Assembly: GCF_900111125.1 (NCBI RefSeq)
Contig: NZ_FOGE01000003.1
Location: 124,001 to 188,000, forward strand
DNA length: 64,000 nt
Reading direction: 5' to 3'
Source: Sphingobium sp. YR768
GTDB taxonomy: Bacteria > Pseudomonadota > Alphaproteobacteria > Sphingomonadales > Sphingomonadaceae
The notes under the pieces are model-generated. The model worked only from the letters and a program-made list of their open reading frames with translations, was not told the origin of the DNA and did no database searches. The position numbers were made by a program, and so were the translations under genes. Position 1 is the first letter of the stretch. Every line of letters begins with the position of its first letter. Below, piece by piece: positions 57,636 through 64,000 of the stretch.

Positions 57636-59459
57636 TCAGCTACGGCTGATCGCCTCGGCCGCGATCATGCGCGCTTCGGGGTCCAGCCCCACGCGATGCA
57701 ACGCCGCCACGACATGATAGAGATGCCCCGCCGGCAAATGGCTCCAGTCATTGCCCTGCATGCCCACTGCCGCCAGCAGCGCCACCGTGGCCTTTTCACC
57801 CCGCCCGGCCGCCGCGCCGATCGCGCGCGCCCAGCGGCTGTTGGCCGCCAGCGTCACGCCGTTATCCTGCGCCAGCGACACGGCATCCTGCCCGGACAGG
57901 CGCGACAGCCCGGCCAGCGCGGCAATCAGCATCCGGCCCTTTTCCGGCCCTGCATCGCTGACATAGCCCGATACCCGGCTGCTATTGATGTCGGCCACCG
58001 GGCTGGGCGCACCCACCGCCAGCAAGGCCCAGAATTGCGACGCACCCGCGCCGTCCAGCTGGCCGATCGCCCGCGCCCAGCGCGCGGCATTGCGGTCATA
58101 ACCGGCGGTCAGCATGGCCGCGACCAGATTGGCCGCATCCTGCGCTTCCGCCTGCGCCACCGGCAGAGCGGCCGCCGCCCGCGCCGTCGCGATCAGGCCG
58201 ACATAGTCCGGCTTGGCTTCATCACCCCACCAGTTGCGCATGCCGCCCAGCCGATCGCCCACCGTCGCACCGGCATAGGCCGTGCGCAGCGCGTCGATCT
58301 TGTCGGCCAAGTCGCCCGGCACATCGCCATCGGTGCGGACCTGACCATAGAAGCCGACCAGCGCCGCATTGGACAATACGCCCAGCCGCGCCGCGATATC
58401 GACGCCCGGTCGCCGCCGCAGCGCCGTCAGCGCCGGCGCGCGCGCTTCCCAGGCGCGGACATGCTGCCCCGCCGTGCCATAAAGTTCCTGCGGTATCTCG
58501 ACATTCAGCGCCGTCGCCAGACCGAAGCGCCAGGCGGTCAGGCGGTCCACGCCGTCCCATTCGATCTTGACCGAACGGCGCGCGTTGAAGCCGGTGCCGA
58601 CGATCTTTTCCGCCAGCCGATAGTCGACGCCGCGCACCACGCCCTTGCGCTGCGCCTGATTGAGCGCGCCGCTGGCCGTGCCCTGATCGCCGGACAGCGC
58701 CGCACACATGGCGCGCGTCATGTCCCAGCCGGGTTCCTTGCTGAAGCGCAGCGCGCCTGCCGATAGCGGACACAGGCCCGCCGGGTCGGCGGTCGCCAGA
58801 TAGGTCTGCATCGCCACGGCATAGAGGCGCGCGGAATAGCGGTCGGGATCGACGCTCTGCACCATCAACCGGGCATTGTCGGCCTCCCCCATGCGCAACA
58901 GCAGCCAGGCGCGTTCAGCCGCCCAGTCCGCGCCATCGATATCGCGCGGCGTGTCGCTCGCGGTCAGCAGCGCACGGCGCAGCAGGATGGAGGCCCAGCG
59001 CGATACGATCGGCGCATGCGTCTCCTTCATCAGCGCGGCGAGATATTTGCCCGATTCGCCGCCAAAGGCATCGGGTTCGAACCCGCGCGTCTGCGGCGTC
59101 AGCGGACCGATCCGGTCGAGCGAACGACGCGCCGTATCCGGCAGGTCATATTTCGCCTTCTGCGCCGCGATTTCCTCAGGCGTCAGTTCCTCTTCGGCGG
59201 CATTGGCGATCAGCGACAGGTCAGGCGGCGTGGCCGGATTGAGCGGCTGCACCATCGGCGCGCTTGGCGATCCGGGCGCGGGCGCCGTTGATGCTGCCTG
59301 CGTGGGGCGCGATGGCTGCGCGGCGGGCGGCGCTTCCGGCGCATCGCCGAAGCCCGGCGGCAACAGCGATTCGGGCGCCTGCTGCGCCACCACGGGCAAG
59401 GCCAGAGCGAGCGCAAAGCTGCCCAGCGCCCATTTGGCGTTCCCCCGCGGCCAGCGCAT
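57636..59459 (-). CDS. Exported protein of unknown function, 607 residues
   Basis: I do not recognise a family. The N-terminus has a signal peptide ending VVAQQ, then a Pro/Ala-rich linker (about 30-80). The remaining 500 or so residues are helical and Ala-rich with a repetitive look (TPR-like repeats possible, not certain). There are no membrane spans beyond the signal, and only two Cys are apparent (LCPLSAG, MCAALSG). It lies 2 bp from xerD and 5 bp from the 62-residue gene, so it is part of that transcription unit, and an envelope role is plausible. Confidence 0.75.
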   Translation of the reverse strand: MRWPRGNAKWALGSFALALALPVVAQQAPESLLPPGFGDAPEAPPAAQPSRPTQAASTAPAPGSPSAPMVQPLNPATPPDLSLIANAAEEELTPEEIAAQKAKYDLPDTARRSLDRIGPLTPQTRGFEPDAFGGESGKYLAALMKETHAPIVSRWASILLRRALLTASDTPRDIDGADWAAERAWLLLRMGEADNARLMVQSVDPDRYSARLYAVAMQTYLATADPAGLCPLSAGALRFSKEPGWDMTRAMCAALSGDQGTASGALNQAQRKGVVRGVDYRLAEKIVGTGFNARRSVKIEWDGVDRLTAWRFGLATALNVEIPQELYGTAGQHVRAWEARAPALTALRRRPGVDIAARLGVLSNAALVGFYGQVRTDGDVPGDLADKIDALRTAYAGATVGDRLGGMRNWWGDEAKPDYVGLIATARAAAALPVAQAEAQDAANLVAAMLTAGYDRNAARWARAIGQLDGAGASQFWALLAVGAPSPVADINSSRVSGYVSDAGPEKGRMLIAALAGLSRLSGQDAVSLAQDNGVTLAANSRWARAIGAAAGRGEKATVALLAAVGMQGNDWSHLPAGHLYHVVAALHRVGLDPEARMIAAEAISRS

Positions 59460-59464
59460 CCGCC

Positions 59465-59653
59465 TTACTGGCCCAGCTTCTCGGCGGGGATGGGCTTTTC
59501 GACGCGCTGCTGCGGCTTTTCGCCACCGCGCGACCAGAAAAAGGCCAGCAGAAGCGCCAGCAGCACGACCAGAGCGATGGGAAGGATCGGCAGACGGCTG
59601 CCACGGCGGCGCGAACTGCTTTCGAAACTGCTGAAGTTACGATTATTCTTCAT
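59465..59653 (-). CDS. Small single-span membrane protein
   Basis: A 62-residue protein, MKNNRNFSSF then a Ser/Arg-rich stretch, one span (about 21-40, LPILPIALVVLLALLLAFFW), and a charged C-terminus ending AEKLGQ. No family recognised. It begins the unit with the 607-residue protein, xerD and accA, and is divergent from aroK, 97 bp away. Confidence 0.75.
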   Translation of the reverse strand: MKNNRNFSSFESSSRRRGSRLPILPIALVVLLALLLAFFWSRGGEKPQQRVEKPIPAEKLGQ

Positions 59654-59750
59654 AGGTCCTTGGCTTAAGCTGATCGGCCTGCAAGGCCGGACGTCGGGGG
59701 AAAAGATGCGATTTGCCTCTGCGACGGCTGGCTGTATAGCCCCCCTCGCC

Positions 59751-60299
59751 ATGCAGCGAAACAGCAAAATCCCGGAGAGCCAGACCAGACGTGGTCCCAT
59801 CGTGTTGGTGGGCATGATGGGCGTAGGCAAATCGACCGTCGGCCGCCGTCTTGCCGCGCGCCTCGGCCTCAGCTTCGTCGACGCCGATGAGGAGATCGAA
59901 AAGGCCGCCGGCATGAGCGTGACGGAGATTTTCGAACGCTATGGCGAATCCTATTTCCGCGACGGCGAACGCCGCGTGATCGCCCGGCTGATGGACGGCG
60001 TGCCCAAGGTGATCGCCACCGGCGGCGGCGCCTTCATGCAGGATGAAACGCGCAGGCTGATATTGGAGGCCGCCACCGCCGTCTGGCTGGACGCCGATAT
60101 CGAGATTTTGATCGACCGCGTCGGTCGCCGCGAAAGCCGGCCGCTGCTCAAGAATCGCGATCCGCGCGTGGTGCTGACCGAACTGGCCGCGGTGCGTAAT
60201 CCGATCTACGCGCTCGCCCCCATTCATGTGAAGAGCATCGCCGCCCCGCACGAAGTCGCGGTCGAGCGGATCATGGAGCAATTGACGGCATGGCATTAG
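59751..60299 (+). CDS. aroK: Shikimate kinase
   Basis: Phosphorylates shikimate. The 182-residue product has the P-loop GMMGVGKST at about 21-29, DADEEIE and YFRDGERRVI, and the RRESRPLL lid. The start is unclear: ATG 59751 gives the normal N-terminus, whereas ATG 59706 adds 15 residues. Its end overlaps the aroB start by 10 bp. Confidence 0.94.
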   Translation: MQRNSKIPESQTRRGPIVLVGMMGVGKSTVGRRLAARLGLSFVDADEEIEKAAGMSVTEIFERYGESYFRDGERRVIARLMDGVPKVIATGGGAFMQDETRRLILEAATAVWLDADIEILIDRVGRRESRPLLKNRDPRVVLTELAAVRNPIYALAPIHVKSIAAPHEVAVERIMEQLTAWH

Positions 60300-61405
60300 T
60301 CCGGGTCGCGCTGGACGCGCGCAGTTATGATATCCTGATCGAACAGGGCGCACTCGACCGCGCCGGCGAGATATTGCGCGGCTATGCCCGCAAGGGACGC
60401 TTGGTGGTCGTGACCGACGCCCATGTCGCCAGGGCGCAACTGCCCCGCCTGGAAGCCAGCCTGCGCGCCGCCAATGTCGCGGTGGAGCCGATCATCCTGC
60501 CGCCGGGCGAACAGACCAAGAGCTGGCGTCATCTGGAAGAACTGCTAGACGCGCTGCTGGCGCTGGAGATCGAGCGCGGCGACCATATCATCGCGCTGGG
60601 CGGCGGCGTGATCGGCGATCTGGTGGGTTTTGCCGCCTCGATCCTGAAGCGCGGCTGCCACTTCATTCAGGTGCCCACCACCCTGCTGGCGCAGGTCGAT
60701 TCGTCCGTCGGCGGCAAGACCGCGATCAATGCGAAGGCCGGCAAGAATCTCATCGGGGCTTTCTATCAGCCCGCCCTCGTCCTGATCGATCCCTCGACGC
60801 TCGACAGCCTGCCGCCGCGCGAAACCCGCGCAGGCTATGCCGAAGTCGTCAAATATGGCCTGATCGACGATCCCGCCTTCTTCGACTGGTGCGAAGCCAA
60901 TGCCGGAGCACTGCTCGCCGGCGATCCGGACGCGCGCACCAAAGCGATCGAAAAGAGCGTACAGGCCAAGGCCGCGATCGTCGCCGATGACGAGCGCGAA
61001 ACCTCGGGCCGCCGCGCCCTCCTCAACCTCGGCCACACTTTCGGCCATGCGCTGGAGGCCGACACCGGCTTTTCCGACACGCTGCTGCATGGCGAAGGCG
61101 TCGCGGCCGGCATGGCGCTGGCCTTCCGCTATTCCGCGCGGCTGGGCCTCTGCTCGGCGGAGGACGCCGCCCGCGTCACCGCGCATCTCAAGGCCGTGGG
61201 CCTGCCCCACGACCTCGCCACTGCCCATGTGAAGGCGGACGGCCCCGCCCTGGTCGGCCATATGCTGCACGACAAGAAGATGGCCGCCGGCACCCTGCCC
61301 TTCCTGCTGGCGCGCGGCATCGGCCAGACCTTCCTGTCGAAGGATGTGGTGCTAGACGATGTGGCCGCGTTTCTGGATGAAGAGCGGGCGCAGACGGGCG
61401 CATAA
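60290..61405 (+). CDS. aroB: 3-dehydroquinate synthase
   Basis: Makes dehydroquinate from DAHP, the step before AroD. The 371-residue NAD- and zinc-dependent enzyme shows ALGGGVIGDLVGFAAS, PTTLLAQVDSSVGGKTAIN, EVVKYGLIDD and NLGHTFGHALEA with the metal-binding Glu and His residues. It overlaps aroK by 10 bp, so the two are coupled. Confidence 0.96.
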   Translation: MALVRVALDARSYDILIEQGALDRAGEILRGYARKGRLVVVTDAHVARAQLPRLEASLRAANVAVEPIILPPGEQTKSWRHLEELLDALLALEIERGDHIIALGGGVIGDLVGFAASILKRGCHFIQVPTTLLAQVDSSVGGKTAINAKAGKNLIGAFYQPALVLIDPSTLDSLPPRETRAGYAEVVKYGLIDDPAFFDWCEANAGALLAGDPDARTKAIEKSVQAKAAIVADDERETSGRRALLNLGHTFGHALEADTGFSDTLLHGEGVAAGMALAFRYSARLGLCSAEDAARVTAHLKAVGLPHDLATAHVKADGPALVGHMLHDKKMAAGTLPFLLARGIGQTFLSKDVVLDDVAAFLDEERAQTGA

Positions 61406-61432
61406 GCGCTGCGGTTGGACATGCGCTAATTT

Positions 61433-61568
61433 CCTCTCCCACCGGGAGAGGAAGGGGCCCGCTCGGCGCAGCCGAGTGGGAAGGTGAGGGCGACGCATAA
61501 CCCAGCCTTTCCCCCTCACCCTTCCGCCGCGCTTCGCGCGGCTCCCTCCCTCTCCCGGCGGGAGAGGG
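61433..61568. repeat. Multi-hairpin repeat (family D, copy 2)
   Basis: End hairpins CCTCTCCC/GGGAGAGG (61433-61451) and CCCTCTCCC/GGGAGAGGG (61548-61568) flank an inner inverted pair (GGGAAGGTGAGGG facing CCCTCACCCTTCC) and a GCCGCG/CGCGGC hairpin. The layout resembles 13722-13833. It follows aroB. Confidence 0.75.
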
Positions 61569-61595
61569 CATGATCAGCCCCCCGCTCACAAACAC

Positions 61596-61621
61596 AAAAA
61601 GGGCGCCCTCGGGCGCCCTTT
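61596..61621 (-). terminator. Rho-independent terminator of rpmE
   Basis: AAAGGGCGCCC (61598-61608) pairs with GGGCGCCCTTT (61611-61621); on the minus strand a T run follows (61600-61596). It lies 25 bp past the rpmE stop codon. Confidence 0.9.
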
Positions 61622-61645
61622 CCATTCGTACCTTGAAAAGGCCGA

Positions 61646-61870
61646 TTACTTCTTCAGCGTCAGACCGCCGAAACGCTTGTTGAAGCGCGCCACCTGGCCG
61701 CCAGTGTCCAGCTGACGGTTGCCGCCCGTCCAGGCCGGGTGCGACTTGGGATCGATGTCGAGCGCCAGCGTGTCGCCTTCCTTGCCCCAGGTCGAGCGGG
61801 TCTGGAAGGTGGTGCCGTCGGTCATCTGGACGGTGATGAGGTGGTAATCGGGGTGCGTATTGGCCTTCAT
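61646..61870 (-). CDS. rpmE: 50S ribosomal protein L31 (zinc-independent type)
   Basis: A 74-residue L31. It lacks the CXXC pairs of the zinc-binding form, so it is the C-minus type. It shows [22 protein letters not shown] and HPAWTGG. An AAGGAG site precedes the ATG. Confidence 0.93.
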   Translation of the reverse strand: MKANTHPDYHLITVQMTDGTTFQTRSTWGKEGDTLALDIDPKSHPAWTGGNRQLDTGGQVARFNKRFGGLTLKK

Positions 61871-61983
61871 GGCGTATGGCTCCTTAAATGGCCGGTTTCC
61901 GACCGGCCGGATGCAGAAAATGGCGAAGGCGCGCCGTTAGCTGTTTCGGCGCGCCTAGGCAAGTCCAGTAATGCGTGAACGCC

Positions 61984-62460
61984 TTAATCCTTGGGCGGAT
62001 CGCTGATCATGGCGACGAAATTCGCTTCCGCCGCCAGCTTGCCCTCAATCATCGCCTTGCCGCTGAACTTGCAGATCGATCCGCGAGTCTGGGTCACTTC
62101 GACATGCAGGTCGAGCAGGCAGCCCGGCTCCACCGGCGACCGGAACTTCGCCCCGTCGATGCTCATGAAATAGACCAGCTTGCCCGAATCGGCCAGATTC
62201 ATCGAATCCACCGCCAGCACGCCAGCGGCCTGCGCCATCGCTTCCACGATCAGCACGCCGGGCATGATCGGCCGGGTGGGGAAATGGCCCTGGAAAAAGG
62301 GCTCGTTCACCGACACCGCCTTGATCGCGTGGATCGACTGGTTGGGCACCAGCGTCACCACGCGGTCGACCAGCAGCATCGGGTAGCGATGCGGCAGGGA
62401 TGCCATGACCCGACGGATATCCATCGGGCCACGGGCGGTCGTTTCAACCTCTCCGGTCAT
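61984..62460 (-). CDS. fabZ: 3-hydroxyacyl-[ACP] dehydratase FabZ
   Basis: Dehydrates 3-hydroxyacyl-ACP in fatty acid elongation. The 158-residue product has the catalytic His in [13 protein letters not shown] and the Glu in VEAMAQAAG, and it begins [27 protein letters not shown]. The longer open frame to 62532 overlaps ompH and is not used. It follows ompH after 4 bp. Confidence 0.95.
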   Translation of the reverse strand: MTGEVETTARGPMDIRRVMASLPHRYPMLLVDRVVTLVPNQSIHAIKAVSVNEPFFQGHFPTRPIMPGVLIVEAMAQAAGVLAVDSMNLADSGKLVYFMSIDGAKFRSPVEPGCLLDLHVEVTQTRGSICKFSGKAMIEGKLAAEANFVAMISDPPKD

Positions 62461-62464
62461 CTTA

Positions 62465-63118
62465 TCAGCGCGACTTGGGCGCCTGCGCCGGGGTCGCCGG
62501 GGCGGGCGCCGCAGCAGCGGCCTGACGGCCACCCGGCTGCCAGCCAGCCGGCGGCGTGATCGACGCGGTCGGGATCAGCGTGTTCAGTTCGGTCACGACA
62601 GCAGTCGTGATGTCAGCCGAAGCAGCAAAGCTCTCGGCCGCAGCACGCTTCAGCACGATTTCCGCCTTGGTCTTGGCAGTCGCGGCCTTGAGCGCGTCGT
62701 CCAGCTTGGAAACGACCTGCTCTTCCACATAGGCGCGGGCCAGCGCGACCGGCTGGCTCAGACGCTGCAATTCGGCCTGACCGCCCTGCTGCGCGGCCTG
62801 AAGCTGCTGATACTGGGTTTCGATCGCCGGGGTCGGCTTGTTGCCGGCGGCCTTGTAGGCGGCCTGCAAGGCGTCATTCTTGGCCTTGAGATCGGTTTCG
62901 ATCGCGGTGCGACGCGTGTTGATCTGGTCCAGCTGCGGCTTGTAGGTGGTCTGCATCTGGGTCATCGCCGTGGTGAAGGCGGCGCTCTTGGCGACGGCTT
63001 CTTCCAGGTCGACGACAGCGATGCCCGACTTGGTCTGGGCAATGGCCGGGACGGCAGTCAGGGCGATGGCGGTCGCGGGCGCCAGAACGAGCGCCGCGGC
63101 TTTAAACAAGGTCTTCAT
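62465..63118 (-). CDS. ompH: OmpH/Skp-type periplasmic chaperone
   Basis: Periplasmic chaperone that shields unfolded outer-membrane proteins. The 217-residue product has a signal ending AIAQ, a long helical region rich in Ala, Gln and Lys, and a Pro/Ala-rich tail. Its ATG overlaps the bamA stop codon by one base (TAATG), and fabZ follows, the usual order. Confidence 0.92.
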   Translation of the reverse strand: MKTLFKAAALVLAPATAIALTAVPAIAQTKSGIAVVDLEEAVAKSAAFTTAMTQMQTTYKPQLDQINTRRTAIETDLKAKNDALQAAYKAAGNKPTPAIETQYQQLQAAQQGGQAELQRLSQPVALARAYVEEQVVSKLDDALKAATAKTKAEIVLKRAAAESFAASADITTAVVTELNTLIPTASITPPAGWQPGGRQAAAAAPAPATPAQAPKSR

Positions 63119-64000
63119 TAGAACTGAGTCCCCACATTGAAGTTGATGAGTTTGGTGTCGTCCCCTGATTGCTTCAGCAGGGCCTTGGCGACGTCGATCC
63201 GGAACGGGCCGAAGGGCGAGTTCCAGTTGACGCCGAAGCCTACCGACAAACGCGGCTTGAGCGTGTCGCCGAGATATACTTCATCAAATGCGCCTCCGGC
63301 ATAGGTGGCGGTCGAGCCGACAGCCGGCGTGTCACAATTACCGACCGAGGGCGCACGGACGGTTGTAGACGTTGTGCCAGTGGTAACGGTGCAATAGCCA
63401 GCAAAATTGTTGGTGCCCGGATTCTTCAATCCGCCCACGGCGCCGACATCGGCGAAGATCGAAGGACGCAGCCCCATTTCGCGCGCACCCGAACCCAGCG
63501 GAATTTCCACTTCAGCGCGAGCGAGATAATAGATCTTGCCGCCCAGCGCATCGTCGGAGACGCTATTGTTGCTGCCATTGCGGACATAGGTGACTTTGCC
63601 GTCGTCATCCGTCTGCGCCTGCAAATAATAGCGCTTAACGCGCGGGCCGATACCACGAATGTCGAAGCCACGAATCTGCGGATTGCCAAGGAAGAAGCGG
63701 TCGGTCAGACGGACGGCATCCACCAGATCACCAGCCGAGTCGCGCCGTTCGCCTTCCAGGCTGTGGATATAACCACCTTCACCCGACAGCGAGAAGATGA
63801 AGCCTGCACCCAGCGGTACAAATTTGGACGCCGACAGGCGCGTGCGAACATATTTCACATCGCCACCCAGACCCGCGAAATCCTGACTCAGCGTGATGTT
63901 CTGGCCGCGGGTCGCCCGGATGCGGTTGTCACGCGTGTCATAGATCAGCGAGTAGCCGACCGACGACGTCAACCGCTTACCGATCGCGTCGCACAGATAA
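63118..64000 (-). CDS. bamA: Outer membrane assembly factor BamA, 3' part
   Basis: The beta-barrel C-terminal part of the Omp85 protein that inserts outer-membrane proteins. The frame is open to the window edge (294 codons visible). It shows barrel strands such as SSVGYSLIYDTRDN, the RGFDIRGIGPR motif region, and GFGVNWNSPFGPFRIDVA near the end, with a C-terminal Phe. The POTRA domains and start lie beyond 64000. The terminal part contains an insertion-like Thr/Ser-rich stretch (TTGTTSTTVRAPS). Confidence 0.95.
   Translation of the reverse strand, partial: YLCDAIGKRLTSSVGYSLIYDTRDNRIRATRGQNITLSQDFAGLGGDVKYVRTRLSASKFVPLGAGFIFSLSGEGGYIHSLEGERRDSAGDLVDAVRLTDRFFLGNPQIRGFDIRGIGPRVKRYYLQAQTDDDGKVTYVRNGSNNSVSDDALGGKIYYLARAEVEIPLGSGAREMGLRPSIFADVGAVGGLKNPGTNNFAGYCTVTTGTTSTTVRAPSVGNCDTPAVGSTATYAGGAFDEVYLGDTLKPRLSVGFGVNWNSPFGPFRIDVAKALLKQSGDDTKLINFNVGTQF

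Overview
This window reads as a piece of a high-GC alphaproteobacterial chromosome, most likely a sphingomonad close to Sphingobium. That is an inference from the style of the core proteins, gene order such as rimP-nusA-ylxR-infB-rbfA-truB-rpsO-pnp and bamA-ompH-fabZ, and the dispersed palindromes between genes; no marker gene fixes the genus. Almost everything is ordinary single-copy chromosomal content: there is no rRNA, prophage, conjugative element, insertion sequence or CRISPR array.

Layout. 1-6.5 kb (minus): ligA, a small Tat-signal monooxygenase-like protein, recN, bamD and a membrane histidine kinase. 6.5-19.5 kb (minus): the translation/RNA-decay cluster rimP, nusA, ylxR, infB, rbfA, truB, rpsO, pnp, split between rbfA and truB by a toxin-antitoxin pair, an alpha/beta hydrolase, tdk and an acetyltransferase. 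19.7-22.5 kb (plus): a PQQ-type sugar dehydrogenase lipoprotein, dgkA and an Old Yellow Enzyme. 22.6-31.2 kb: pyrG, secG and tpiA (minus); ggt, a PpiD-like foldase and trpE (plus). 31.2-36.4 kb: extensin-like and Nudix genes, tRNA-Ala(CGC), a DUF2171 protein, a DUF486 membrane protein and a two-gene surface-polysaccharide pair. 36.4-40.3 kb (minus): queA, a periplasmic cyclophilin, coaD, a prenyl synthase and xseB. 40.4-46.3 kb: a lysozyme-inhibitor-like lipoprotein, a methyltransferase/VirK pair behind an AT-rich leader, purL, a GIY-YIG protein and a DUF3052 protein. 46.3-54.1 kb: a diguanylate cyclase, a GH43 glycosidase behind a LacI-type operator, bioC-like, DUF418, bfd-bfr, mutT and two tandem Flp pilins. 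54.1-64 kb: an M48 protease, the accA-xerD-unknown-unknown operon (minus), aroK-aroB (plus), rpmE, fabZ, ompH and the 3' part of bamA, cut by the window edge.

How the genes work together. Several neighbours form recognisable modules: transcription/translation start-up and RNA turnover (rimP to pnp), outer-membrane biogenesis (bamD at one end; ompH and bamA at the other), shikimate entry (aroK-aroB), iron storage and release (bfr-bfd), and prenyl/CoA/exonuclease functions (coaD, ispA-like, xseB).

The most interesting points are a probable one-base frameshift in the antitoxin of the toxin-antitoxin pair; a dispersed repeat family whose end coincides with the stop codon of three minus-strand genes; a 44-bp perfect palindrome between ggt and tpiA; a LacI-type operator over the GH43 promoter; a ten-C tract just before the DUF418 ribosome site; and two uncharacterised gene pairs (methyltransferase/VirK; a 607-residue exported protein with a 62-residue membrane protein). 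I do not see a large undescribed multi-gene system.
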